Positions 26,384 to 34,996 are shown, counted from the stretch's first letter. The stretch: DNA of 64,000 bases from J027 sp034437655 (GCA_034437655.1 DAOTTU010000099.1:42501-106500), one strand, 5' to 3'. The notes: generated by a model not told the origin, from the letters alone. Made by a program: numbers and translations.

Positions 26384-26425
26384 ACGATAGACTGCTATAG
26401 ATCATGCAACTCAAGGAGCCCCATC

Positions 26426-26911
26426 ATGATTTCTACCGATGTTCTACGTCAGGCCGACCTTTTTTTCGATATGTCCGAAGAGCAGCTTGCTTCAATTGCT
26501 GCGGTTTGTCGCGAACGAGCCTTCATGCGCGGTGATGTCATCTTCAAGGAAAACGATATTAGCAGCGAGTTATATATTGTCGCCGATGGTGAAGTTGAGA
26601 TTCGGCTAGACCCTGAATTTATCGGGCAGACGGGCGAACCGCAAACCCTAGCAACCCTACGCCGTGGCCAGTCGTTCGGTGAAGTCGCGCTGATTGATCA
26701 GGGTACCCGCTCTGCGTCTGCACATTGCACTCACGGCAATACTCTTCTGTTTGTTGTCAGACGCACCGACCTCATCACCCTCTGTGAACAGCAACCACGC
26801 CTCGGCTATCAGCTCATGTTGAATTTAGCCGTCGATCTTTCGACAAAAATCCGTAATATCGACATCCGTGTTCGTGAACACATTCTCTATGCCAACAAAA
26901 AATCCGACTGA
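26426..26911 (+). CDS. Cyclic-nucleotide-binding-domain protein (no effector domain)
   Basis: 161 residues from ATG 26426, with AAGGAG seven bases upstream. It is essentially a single cNMP-binding beta-barrel: VIFKENDISSELYIVADGEVEIRL, then the phosphate-binding cassette FGEVALIDQGTRSAS, where Glu and Arg needed for cyclic nucleotide binding are present. A short C-terminal helix follows, with no helix-turn-helix. It probably acts as a stand-alone regulator by protein contact; the partner is unknown. It is a single-gene unit, convergent with the rhodanese gene. Confidence 0.88.
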   Translation: MISTDVLRQADLFFDMSEEQLASIAAVCRERAFMRGDVIFKENDISSELYIVADGEVEIRLDPEFIGQTGEPQTLATLRRGQSFGEVALIDQGTRSASAHCTHGNTLLFVVRRTDLITLCEQQPRLGYQLMLNLAVDLSTKIRNIDIRVREHILYANKKSD

Positions 26912-26940
26912 CTACGCTACTATGGCGGGCCACCTGTATA

Positions 26941-26965
26941 TAAACAAAATGCCCGTTGTACGGGC
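26941..26965 (-). terminator. Rho-independent terminator of the rhodanese gene
   Basis: On the minus strand, GCCCGT-ACA-ACGGGC forms a 6-bp GC-rich stem followed by ATTTTGTTTA. It lies about 30 bases after the rhodanese stop. On the plus strand the T run is missing, so it acts mainly for the minus-strand gene. Confidence 0.7.
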
Positions 26966-26993
26966 ACTCTGGAACTGCATCACGATGTAAAAA

Positions 26994-27332
26994 CTAATTG
27001 TCAGACACAGTTGGTTCGGTGGTCCGCCATTTCAAAATACCGCCAACGATATTTGTGGCTTCATAACCTTTCTTTTGCAGCATATAAGCGGCTTCGCGGC
27101 CACGCAGCCCGTCCTGGCACACGCAAATGATAGGTTGATCGTCTGGCAGCTTGTCCAGTTTTTTCGGTAGCTTGTTGAATGGGATATTGATTGCACCTTT
27201 GATATGCTCACTGGTAAAATCGTGCGGGTTGCGAACATCCAGCACGATGTGAGTACGGTCATCAAACTGTTTATGATAGTCTGTTGTATTGATTTCTTTC
27301 ACGCCGCCGAGAATGGCTCGTAAAATATTCAC
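26994..27332 (-). CDS. Single-domain rhodanese
   Basis: About 112 residues from GTG 27330-27332 (AAAGGA about 12 bases upstream). A longer frame from GTG 27401 exists but runs through a likely regulatory inverted repeat. The sequence has HIVLDVRNPHDFTSEHIKGAINIPF and the active-site loop CQDGLRGREAA with the catalytic Cys, then GYEATNIVGGILKW. Such proteins carry sulfane sulfur on the cysteine. The donor and acceptor are unknown. It is a monocistronic gene with its own terminator, divergent from cinA. Confidence 0.88.
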   Translation of the reverse strand: MNILRAILGGVKEINTTDYHKQFDDRTHIVLDVRNPHDFTSEHIKGAINIPFNKLPKKLDKLPDDQPIICVCQDGLRGREAAYMLQKKGYEATNIVGGILKWRTTEPTVSDN

Positions 27333-27380
27333 AGGGTCAGGAATCCTTTCGTGCGCTCTCGCTTTATAGTTTATTCTAGT

Positions 27381-27402
27381 GGTGCAGACAATATGCTGCA
27401 CC
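27381..27402. promoter_or_regulatory. Inverted repeat between the divergent rhodanese and cinA genes
   Basis: GGTGCAG and CTGCACC, separated by 8 bases, form a perfect 7-bp inverted repeat. It is in the 135-base gap between two divergent genes, 66 bases before the cinA start. An operator is plausible; nothing identifies the regulator. Confidence 0.35.
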
Positions 27403-27467
27403 CGTCGTCAACCCTATCACATTGTGTAGTTTTCCACTATGCACGAAATTTCACGAAGGAAATTCGT

Positions 27468-28643
27468 ATGAATGTTGAAATCGTTTCGATTGGCACTGAG
27501 ATTTTACTCGGTGAAATCGTAGACACCAACTCGAACCATATCGCCCGCACGCTACGCGACATCGGTGCAAATCTCTATTACGTGACGGTCGTGGGCGACA
27601 ACCTTGAGCGAATTACGCAAGCGCTCCGAACAGGGCTAAACCGCAGTAACCTCGTCATCACAACGGGTGGGCTGGGCCCTACCGTGGATGACGTCACACG
27701 TCAGGCCGTAGCCACCGCAACGGAACGTGAACTGGAATTTCAACAGGGCTTGCTCGACCAGATTGCCACACGCTTTGCTGCGTTTGGTGTTCGCATGAGT
27801 GAGAACAATCGGCAACAGGCCTATGTTCCAGCCGAGGCCATTGTGCTGGAAAATAAACTCGGCACAGCCCCTTGTTTTGTTGTGGAACATGGCGAAAGTG
27901 CAATCGCCAGCCTGCCCGGTGTTCCGCGTGAAATGAAACACATCCTGGCACAACAGGTAGTTCCCTACATCCAGCAAAAAATGGGCACATCGCGCATTAT
28001 CAAGGCGCTGGTACTGCGGACAGCCGGCATTGGCGAAAGTCACCTTGACGAACACATCGCTGACCTGATGACCAACGCCAACCCTACCGTCGGGCTAGCA
28101 GCGCATACCGGCCAAACCGACATTCGCATCACTGCGCTGGCCGAAACCGAACTTGAAGCAGATACCCTCATTGCCGATATGGAAGCCATCGTCCGTGAGC
28201 GTGTTGGCGCTTACATCTACGGCACAGACCACGACCCGCTTGAAGCTGCACTGGTTGACACACTACGCACTCAGCAGCGCACACTTGCGACCTATGAGCA
28301 TGGCACTCAGGGACAGCTACAACACCGCCTACAGCAAGCCCCCAACTATGAGGACTTTTATACTCATGCTTCAATCCTTCCGGGCGCTGCCCCAGAACAA
28401 GTCATTGCTGAACTGTCAGACATTGCGCGTGGTCATCGCGAGTCCGCACGTGCCGACATTGGTATCGCAATCGCCACACGGCCTGGCAACACCGCGATAG
28501 TCGTCACCACTGCGCAAAAAACCGTGCAGCGTAACTATGACTTCGGCGGAGAGGCATCACAGGCGGCCGATTGGACCCCGACCTGGGGCATGAGCATGGC
28601 GTGGCGTTTATTGCGTGAAATGGAACTACACCCCGATGCGTAA
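27468..28643 (+). CDS. cinA: CinA-family protein with degenerate C-terminal NMN-deamidase domain
   Basis: 391 residues from ATG 27468 (GAAGGA seven bases upstream; the frame is open further but unconserved). Residues 1-170 are the MoCF/COG1058 domain with EIVSIGTEILLGEIVDTNS and an intact TTGGLGPTVDD at 65-75, linked to ADP-ribose pyrophosphatase activity in this family. The middle domain is normal. In the C-terminal part the ESCTGG motif of nicotinamide-mononucleotide deamidases reads E277-H-G-T-Q-G282, so the key Ser is missing, and the later glycine-rich AVTGIAGP region is also not recognisable. NMN deamidation is therefore probably lost. The stop overlaps the next gene by eight bases. Confidence 0.88.
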   Translation: MNVEIVSIGTEILLGEIVDTNSNHIARTLRDIGANLYYVTVVGDNLERITQALRTGLNRSNLVITTGGLGPTVDDVTRQAVATATERELEFQQGLLDQIATRFAAFGVRMSENNRQQAYVPAEAIVLENKLGTAPCFVVEHGESAIASLPGVPREMKHILAQQVVPYIQQKMGTSRIIKALVLRTAGIGESHLDEHIADLMTNANPTVGLAAHTGQTDIRITALAETELEADTLIADMEAIVRERVGAYIYGTDHDPLEAALVDTLRTQQRTLATYEHGTQGQLQHRLQQAPNYEDFYTHASILPGAAPEQVIAELSDIARGHRESARADIGIAIATRPGNTAIVVTTAQKTVQRNYDFGGEASQAADWTPTWGMSMAWRLLREMELHPDA

Positions 28644-29247
28644 ACCGAAATACACTCGCGTCGAATTGCTGTTAGAACTGACCCACGCTGGAATGCTCCA
28701 ATTTGGCTATTTCACAGATTCATTCGGCGCACCCGCCGCCCCGATTCAATTTCACTTTTCCCTGCTGCCATCCTTCCCACACCTGATGGCGGCTGTCGCT
28801 GAGCAATTTGGCTGGCATTTGCGCACCACAACTGACGAGACACGCCTGCTGGCAACGCAGCGTACCATTGCGCTCGGCGGGGTTATCGCTACCCATACCA
28901 ACATTCCCCTGCTCTACCCGCAACAGAACATGCAGCACATAGCAGCGGCATTCAGTATTGAAGGTACCGCCGACGTTGAAAACCCAATTATTATGATCAC
29001 AGATGTTTTGCGCGATGGCGAGGCTGAATTGGCATTACACCAGCACGCTACCCGCATCGGGCTGCCCGTTCAAGAAGTCGTGGCAATTCTGGACACCGGG
29101 TTAGCACGAGTAGATGGCTTTCACAGCCAGTTTGGCGTCGCGGCACTATACACCCTGGTGGAAAGCATCGACTGGATTGAGGCTGAAGGCTGGATTCCGG
29201 AAGGGATAGCGGCGGCTGTGCGTGCCTGGCAAGCAGCGAACAGCTAG
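28636..29247 (+). CDS. Orotate-phosphoribosyltransferase-like protein with altered PRPP motif
   Basis: 203 residues from ATG 28636, overlapping the cinA stop by eight bases. The pattern follows orotate phosphoribosyltransferase: LLLELTHAGMLQFGYFTDSFG in place of the substrate loop, FSLLPSFPHL, then IPLLYP. The PRPP-binding motif, normally a hydrophobic run followed by DD.(V/T)TTG, reads IIMITDVLRDGEAE (118-131) here, so the second acid and the TTG are gone. The Lys-rich catalytic loop is also not visible. It may bind a nucleotide without transferase activity. The homology is an inference from order and spacing of motifs, not from a search. Confidence 0.6.
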   Translation: MRKPKYTRVELLLELTHAGMLQFGYFTDSFGAPAAPIQFHFSLLPSFPHLMAAVAEQFGWHLRTTTDETRLLATQRTIALGGVIATHTNIPLLYPQQNMQHIAAAFSIEGTADVENPIIMITDVLRDGEAELALHQHATRIGLPVQEVVAILDTGLARVDGFHSQFGVAALYTLVESIDWIEAEGWIPEGIAAAVRAWQAANS

Positions 29248-29251
29248 CGCC

Positions 29252-30289
29252 CTACCCCGCGTTGATCTCGTCAATGGTCAGGCTGTCACTATCAAAACTG
29301 ACAACTTCGACTTGTTCCACACGCACACCGATACGATGCTCAATCAGCAAATTGCTCAATTGGTCACCATCAATTAAGATGATCGGAATGGTGTTGGGGA
29401 CCCGGGCGACGTCTTGCGCGCCTTTAGAAAAGCCTGCCGTAGTAATAACCATACCTTGATCAATATCTTCCATCGCCAGCATATCACCACGAAACTGTGA
29501 CACCACCGGCCGACCGACATTCGCTGCTACCCGCTTAACTTGAATTGCCGTTCGCACCTGCATAATCCCCACTGCAACATCCGCCACAACATCAATGCCC
29601 TCGTCAGAAGCACGGCGTGTCACCAGGATGTTGTTATAGCCCATCTTCGAAAGCAAACGCCCCACCAGATGCTCAAATGCATAGGGATCCATGTGCGCGA
29701 CGACGTTACGCAGTTGTTGCTTGACGTTCTGCCGCTGCTGATATGCCATCTGCGCAATCGCGTCAACGTCCTGCTCCCATTCTGCCAGCCCAAAGATTCC
29801 CGCCCCCTCGCGCCGAAATACTGACGCCGCGCCATGTTGTTGCAAGTCGCGATACAATTGCGCCGAGAGCGAACTTTCCGGCGTCATACTCTGCGGATTG
29901 ATCAACTCACGTTCAATCGCAAGCTGAGCGATTTCAGCCGCTTTCATCGGGCGGCCTTCGCTACGCAACATTTCATAGGCAGCTTCACGGTAGGTCAAAA
30001 AATCACCGAAGCGCTCAAAAATCTGGTTCTCAAGGTAATCTTCTGGGAGCGGGTCATCAACCATGCGTAGCCGATAGCGTCCGCGTTCAACACGATAAAA
30101 CGGCGAGAGTTTGCCCTCTTCGGCCGATTTACGCATATTATTAGAAATCACCGCGGCCATTGTCTGGCGTGGTGTATTGCCCATGTTTTCAATCAGACCA
30201 TGTTCCAGAGCTAACCGTGTAATTTCAGCCACCGACAGCGGTTTATCCGTGCCACGTAGCACTTCAATCGCAGCGTTCAAAAATGTCAT
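29252..30289 (-). CDS. Double HARE-HTH protein with Mrr-type nuclease domain
   Basis: 345 residues. Two N-terminal winged-helix units of the HARE type (~1-78, ~100-170) show the repeated pattern 'A.eVL....kP....EI...A...gLi' and RYRL or IFGL ends. Residues ~198-315 are an Mrr-like PD-(D/E)XK nuclease: AFEHLVGRLLSKMGY, DEGIDVVAD with D233, and AIQVKR with Q250 and K252, giving the D...QxK site, then GMVITTAGFSKGAQDVA. HARE domains are known from chromatin proteins and from restriction-type nucleases thought to read modified bases. A role in restricting modified DNA or in repair is an inference. No methylase is nearby. Confidence 0.85.
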   Translation of the reverse strand: MTFLNAAIEVLRGTDKPLSVAEITRLALEHGLIENMGNTPRQTMAAVISNNMRKSAEEGKLSPFYRVERGRYRLRMVDDPLPEDYLENQIFERFGDFLTYREAAYEMLRSEGRPMKAAEIAQLAIERELINPQSMTPESSLSAQLYRDLQQHGAASVFRREGAGIFGLAEWEQDVDAIAQMAYQQRQNVKQQLRNVVAHMDPYAFEHLVGRLLSKMGYNNILVTRRASDEGIDVVADVAVGIMQVRTAIQVKRVAANVGRPVVSQFRGDMLAMEDIDQGMVITTAGFSKGAQDVARVPNTIPIILIDGDQLSNLLIEHRIGVRVEQVEVVSFDSDSLTIDEINAG

Positions 30290-30406
30290 AACAGCTTGTC
30301 AGATTTGTCAAAAACTATGCGGACCAGATACGCAAGACGGGCGGCTTCTGGGCACACCCGTCGTCAAATTTCTTGATGTGGAATTCAGTCGCTTTGCTGT
30401 TCGTTG

Positions 30407-32209
30407 CTATTCGTCGTCGAGGCTCAGCACTGCCATGAAGGCTTCTTGCGGCACTTCAACACTGCCAATCATCTTCATGCGCTTCTTCCCCTTTTTCTGC
30501 TTTTCCAGCAGTTTGCGCTTACGAGTAACGTCACCACCATAACACTTGGAAAGCACGTCTTTGCGCAACGCCTTCACATTTGCTCGGCTAATCACGCGCT
30601 TGCCGACCGCCGCCTGTACCGGTACAACAAACATCTGGCGCGGAATCAGGTCTTTTAGTTTGGTGACCAGTCGCTGGCCCTTATGGAAAGCGTCGTCACG
30701 GTGGACAATCATCGTCAGTGCGTCCACTGGATCACCATTGACCAGCACATCCATCTTGACCAGATCGCCCTTACGGTACTCCTTGAACTGGTAGTCCAAA
30801 CTGGCATAGCCTTGCGTAACGCTCTTGAGACGGTCATAGAAGTCAACAATGAGTTCGCTCAATGGCAATTCGTACTTGATATTGACCCGCTGTCCGTCAA
30901 GATATTCCATGGTCTGGAAAACGCCATGCTTACCTGTAACCAGCTCCATCACCGGGCCGATGTATTTTTCGGGGACATAGACCTGAATATCCATCCACGG
31001 CTCGTGAATTTCTTCGATTGTGGATTCGTCGGGCAGTTCGGCCGGGCTATCAATTTCGATAAGTTCGCCACTGCGCAACATCACGTGATATTCCACGCTG
31101 GGTGCTGTTGCCAGAATATCGAGGTCATATTCGCGCTCAAGGCGTTCTTGCACAATGTTCATGTGGAACAAGCCGAGGAACCCAACACGAAAGCCCAGAT
31201 TCAACGCCTGCGAGGTTTCTGGCTGAAAAGTCAACGAAGCGTCGTTGAGTTGCAGCTTTTCTAGCGCGTCACGCAAATCAGCATAATCATCGTTATCAAC
31301 CGGGAAAAAGCCTGCAAACACCATCGGCTTAGCAGGTTCGTAGCCCACCAGTGGATCATCTGCCCCACCATTGGCTAGCGTTACCGTATCCCCAACGCGG
31401 CATTCACGCACTGATTTCAGCCCCGTTGCAATATAGCCGACACTCCCCGCCTCAAGGACTTCTGTTTTGCGTTGACGAGGTGCGAACAAGCCAATTTCAA
31501 TGGGGTCAAGGCGGCTGTCAGTAGCCATCAGACGCAATTTGTCGTTGTGCTTCAACTTGCCATCAACCACACGCACATAAGAAATCACGCCACGATAGGT
31601 GTCGTAATGGCTGTCGAAGACCAATGCACGCAGCGGTGCATCCGGGTTGCCTTTCGGTGACGGCACACGGTCAACCACTGCCTGTAGAATTGACTCAACG
31701 TTTTCCCCCGTTTTCGCACTGACTTTGATCACAGTTTCAGGGTCAACGCCCAGCAAATCGACCACTTCCTGCGCAATTTCGTCAGGACGAGCAGCGGGTA
31801 GGTCAATTTTGTTGATAACGGGGATAATTTCGAGGTCGGCTTCAAGCGCCAGGTACAGGTTGGCGAGTGTCTGCGCTTCAATACCCTGCGACGCATCCAC
31901 AATGAGCAGCGCCCCTTCACAACCGTGTAGCGCACGGCTCACCTCATAGGTAAAGTCAACGTGCCCGGGGGTATCAATCAGGTTTAGCTCATACTCAATC
32001 CCATCGGCGGCCGTCCAGTGCATTTTGACAGCTGAGGCCTTGATCGTAACACCGCGCTCCCGTTCAAGCTCCATATCGTCAAGCATTTGTTCCTGAAACT
32101 CGCGCTCGGTGATGGTGCCTGTCACCTGCAACAAACGATCCGCGAGCGTACTCTTGCCGTGGTCAATATGCGCGATGATACTGAAATTGCGTTTTCTGGA
32201 TTGGTTCAT
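30407..32209 (-). CDS. lepA: Elongation factor 4 (LepA)
   Basis: 600 residues, full length for LepA, a ribosome-associated GTPase acting in initiation and possibly back-translocation. G1 is AHIDHGKST, G3 DTPGHVDF, G4 NKID and G5 SAK. The family-specific C-terminus ends with KALRKDVLSKCYGGDVTRKRKLLEKQKKGKKRMK. The ATG at 32209 has GAGGT five bases upstream, preferable to the in-frame TTG at 32227. It appears to be transcribed from its own promoter. The HARE-Mrr gene lies 117 bases downstream in the same direction. Confidence 0.97.
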   Translation of the reverse strand: MNQSRKRNFSIIAHIDHGKSTLADRLLQVTGTITEREFQEQMLDDMELERERGVTIKASAVKMHWTAADGIEYELNLIDTPGHVDFTYEVSRALHGCEGALLIVDASQGIEAQTLANLYLALEADLEIIPVINKIDLPAARPDEIAQEVVDLLGVDPETVIKVSAKTGENVESILQAVVDRVPSPKGNPDAPLRALVFDSHYDTYRGVISYVRVVDGKLKHNDKLRLMATDSRLDPIEIGLFAPRQRKTEVLEAGSVGYIATGLKSVRECRVGDTVTLANGGADDPLVGYEPAKPMVFAGFFPVDNDDYADLRDALEKLQLNDASLTFQPETSQALNLGFRVGFLGLFHMNIVQERLEREYDLDILATAPSVEYHVMLRSGELIEIDSPAELPDESTIEEIHEPWMDIQVYVPEKYIGPVMELVTGKHGVFQTMEYLDGQRVNIKYELPLSELIVDFYDRLKSVTQGYASLDYQFKEYRKGDLVKMDVLVNGDPVDALTMIVHRDDAFHKGQRLVTKLKDLIPRQMFVVPVQAAVGKRVISRANVKALRKDVLSKCYGGDVTRKRKLLEKQKKGKKRMKMIGSVEVPQEAFMAVLSLDDE

Positions 32210-32242
32210 TGTTACCTCAGTTTCCAATACACTTTAGGTATC

Positions 32243-32273
32243 AGTATAGCAAATATTCGTATGTTTATTACAA
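32243..32273 (-). promoter_or_regulatory. Promoter of lepA
   Basis: On the minus strand TTGTAA (32268-32273) is followed after 19 bases by TATACT (32243-32248), which is preceded by TGC, an extended -10 form. The predicted start lies near 32237, giving a leader of about 28 bases before the lepA ATG. Confidence 0.45.
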
Positions 32274-32354
32274 AAAAGGTAGGGGATAAGGAAACCTTTA
32301 AGCCTGCGTGGCGGAGCTATTGTACGTTGCGCTTGCCGGCCTTTGCCAGCCACT

Positions 32355-32915
32355 CTAATCGACCCATTCCAGCCCCTTACTTTGCAACGAGGGCGCGTCA
32401 CTGACATCGTAGGGTGATTTAACGGATTGTGGACGCTCGGCACGGTCACCGATGGGAATCATGACTTCTTCACGCTGGCCTTCTTCGCCCTGCGCGGAGA
32501 CACAACTCGGGCAAATTTGCCACGACAGTTCAAGCACCTCACCACAATTCCAACATTTGCGCTTCAATACGGTGTGGCAATAGGGGCAAACTTGCCAGTG
32601 GTGCTTGGTTGGGCGTCCGCACCCCGGGCAGGCGGGCTTTTCCTCAATTTCCTGAAGCAAGGCTTCTTCTTCTAACGACCGTTCATAGACATCGGCAAGG
32701 GTTTCGCGCGGACGCAGCATCACATAAATAATCAGGCCAACAATGTTCAATACGGCGACCATCACGGCGGCGGCAATTTGCGCCAATGGATCACGCGAAC
32801 GCGCTTTCATATCGTTATATGTCCACAGCACAAACGCAACCCAGAAGGCGGTCAGTACCGCGCCTGAGATGGTGGTAAATGCAAGAATAATATTATTTAG
32901 CGCAGCATCACTCAT
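32355..32915 (-). CDS. Membrane protein with double zinc ribbon
   Basis: 186 residues. Two membrane segments (~8-32 and ~46-68) are followed by a cytoplasmic helical stretch and two zinc ribbons: CPGC with CPYC, and CWNC with CPSC (~95-140). The end is hydrophilic and unstructured-looking. Such double zinc ribbons are common in Chloroflexota membrane proteins, and their role is generally unknown. It is upstream of lepA in the same direction but separated by a 145-base gap that holds a lepA promoter. I assign no function. Confidence 0.82.
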   Translation of the reverse strand: MSDAALNNIILAFTTISGAVLTAFWVAFVLWTYNDMKARSRDPLAQIAAAVMVAVLNIVGLIIYVMLRPRETLADVYERSLEEEALLQEIEEKPACPGCGRPTKHHWQVCPYCHTVLKRKCWNCGEVLELSWQICPSCVSAQGEEGQREEVMIPIGDRAERPQSVKSPYDVSDAPSLQSKGLEWVD

Positions 32916-32987
32916 AGCAAAACGGCCTCAAACTCATGATAATATGAAGTCTCTAAAACAGTTCAATTGTAGCACGCTCTTTTTTCT

Positions 32988-33698
32988 ATGCATAATGCAA
33001 GCCAACCCGACCCAACACTGCACGACCTGGAAACCAAACTTCGTATCCACGGCCCCAACAGCCTGACCGTTGAGGAATTGCTGGTGCTGTTGCTTGCAGA
33101 TGTTCCAGATACCTCAAGACTCGTCCGTTACCTGCTGGCACAATTCCCGCGCCTGACCGACCTGCAACAAGCCCCGATGGACGCGCTGGTAGACGTTCCC
33201 GGAATTGGTAAGGCTCGGGCCCTGCGTATCAAGGCCGCGCTGGCCCTCTCGCAACACCTGCATAACCCTGCCACAGAAGAAAAACCGCTCATCAAGCGCC
33301 CTTCTGACGCAGTGAAGCATGTTCGGGCACGGTTTGCGCAACTTCCGCAAGAGCAGTTGATCGTGTTACTGCTCGACGTCCACAACCAACTCAATGCCAT
33401 GAAGACAATTTATATCGGCAGTTTAAACGCTACGTCAGTACGTGTCGCAGAGGTGTTGCGGACGGCCATTATCTCGAACAGTGCCGCGCTGATTGTTCTA
33501 CACAATCACCCTTCTGGGCAGCTTACGCCCTCCCCCGACGATATTGACTTCACCCGCAGCATTATCGCTGCTGGCCGACTCATGGACATCGCTGTGCTTG
33601 ATCATATCATCATGGGGGATGGGGATTGGCTGTCAATGCGCGAGAAGCAAATCGCTTTTCAGCCACCAGAGGATACAACGCCATCCTCAAGTGACTGA
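32988..33698 (+). CDS. radC: RadC-family JAB/MPN protein
   Basis: 236 residues. A helix-hairpin-helix region (LVDVPGIGKARALRIKAAL) precedes the JAMM metal site HNHPSGQLTPSPDD with the following Asp. Length and order match RadC. The name comes from DNA repair, but the biochemical activity of the family is unsettled. There is no clear Shine-Dalgarno before ATG 32988. The 3' end overlaps the convergent gene at 33659 by 40 bases, so the last ~13 codons are read on both strands. Confidence 0.95.
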   Translation: MHNASQPDPTLHDLETKLRIHGPNSLTVEELLVLLLADVPDTSRLVRYLLAQFPRLTDLQQAPMDALVDVPGIGKARALRIKAALALSQHLHNPATEEKPLIKRPSDAVKHVRARFAQLPQEQLIVLLLDVHNQLNAMKTIYIGSLNATSVRVAEVLRTAIISNSAALIVLHNHPSGQLTPSPDDIDFTRSIIAAGRLMDIAVLDHIIMGDGDWLSMREKQIAFQPPEDTTPSSSD

Positions 33699-34996
33699 TC
33701 GAAGTCTTCAGCGATGATAGACACCTCGTCAATGTACACCTCGTACTCGTGCCCAGAAGCATAGAACTCAATCGATTCAAGCACCACCGGCCGTAGTTCT
33801 TGTTCGGTGGCCGTCAATCCCTGGATAAGGTCTTCACTTTCGAAGGTGTACCACACGCCACGATTGACGTGTTCGTGTTCGTTAGGACATGTGCCGCACT
33901 TTTCCGGCCAACCGAGTCCATCACTGGGCCAGATGAAAAACCCCTGATGCAAATCTCGGGTGATTGTGTCGTTCAAAAGGTTGCGATACGTTAGATGTAC
34001 CATCAACACACATTCGGTCGCCTGTTCACCGCAGCCGGGAACTGAATGTTCCACCAGATACATACGCACACGGATCACCAGACTTTCATACGCACGGACA
34101 TCAATATTGCGGAAACTCTGGTTTTCGCACCCGGTTTCGACATTGCGCAAATCAGACGCTCCGGGCTGTGCATAGCGGCGAATATGGATAGTGTCGCGCC
34201 CCTGGAAGCTCGTCGCTTGATAGTTACCCAGCGGGGTTGCCTGTTCAACGCCCTGTGCGCGTTCACTATAACAGCCCCACGAGGGCGGAATGCCATTTCC
34301 CGGCGCAGGGTGCAGCATATTGTTTGTTACCAGATTCACTGTGGTTGACTGTTGAACAGCGCTTTCCTCAGTAGAGAGCAATCCGTGTTGCCCTTCGTTG
34401 ACGATTTGCGCACTGCGATCTTGCCCAACCAGCAAGGCTTGCCCACTGTCTGCAAAAACACGCAAGACGTTAACGGTACTTTCAATCCGATAACGTCCGG
34501 GTTGCTCTACCCGGACTTCACCATGCGGCCCGTGTACATCAAACTGCATACCCCGGTCCAGGCCTTCAGCAACTATCAGATCGACAGTGCCCTGCAAACC
34601 CGTCAAATTGACACGATAGGCGCTGTCACCAAAGAAACGTGGGCGTGTCATGGTTTGAATTTGCACCTCACTACCGCCATGCATCGTCAGCGTGCCAACC
34701 ACAATCGACTCGTCAAAAGGGTCGTTGAAGGAGATGGTACTCTGTGCCAATTCATCAACGCTGACCTGATCGCCAGCTTCTAGGGGGTAAAGGTCGCGGA
34801 CGTTACGCTCACCCACGTCGTTAGCCCGCAAAACACCTGCTGTTCCCCGGCTAACAATCATCTCGGTCTGTAGATTGATTGTCCATTCAAACAACACATA
34901 GCGCCCGAACAGCATGAAACCCGCACACACACCGATGAATCCTACAAAAGCACCCAACAGTGTTACCCATGCCAAACGTTCTGCGGAGATTTTCAA
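33659..34996 (-). CDS. Membrane-anchored FecR-like protein with C-terminal beta domain, function unknown
   Basis: 445 residues. One membrane segment (~9-35, WVTLLGAFVGFIGVCAGFML) is followed by a part resembling FecR domains (EMIVSRGTAGVLRAND, QVSVDELAQSTISF, YRIESTVNVLRVFADSGQALLVGQD). The C-terminal ~210 residues look like a jelly-roll or carbohydrate-binding-type domain (FQGRDTIHIRRYAQPG, SLVIRVRMYL, YEVYIDEVSIIAED) with several cysteines. FecR domains often act in envelope signalling, but no sigma factor is near. It is in one direction with acylphosphatase and the HEAT gene upstream (8-base gap). Confidence 0.78.
   Translation of the reverse strand: MKISAERLAWVTLLGAFVGFIGVCAGFMLFGRYVLFEWTINLQTEMIVSRGTAGVLRANDVGERNVRDLYPLEAGDQVSVDELAQSTISFNDPFDESIVVGTLTMHGGSEVQIQTMTRPRFFGDSAYRVNLTGLQGTVDLIVAEGLDRGMQFDVHGPHGEVRVEQPGRYRIESTVNVLRVFADSGQALLVGQDRSAQIVNEGQHGLLSTEESAVQQSTTVNLVTNNMLHPAPGNGIPPSWGCYSERAQGVEQATPLGNYQATSFQGRDTIHIRRYAQPGASDLRNVETGCENQSFRNIDVRAYESLVIRVRMYLVEHSVPGCGEQATECVLMVHLTYRNLLNDTITRDLHQGFFIWPSDGLGWPEKCGTCPNEHEHVNRGVWYTFESEDLIQGLTATEQELRPVVLESIEFYASGHEYEVYIDEVSIIAEDFDQSLEDGVVSSGG

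Noticed and set aside
30336..30362. GACGGG ... CCCGTC hairpin between lepA and the HARE-Mrr gene
   Set aside because: The stem is only six pairs with a long loop and no T run on the minus strand, so it is not called.
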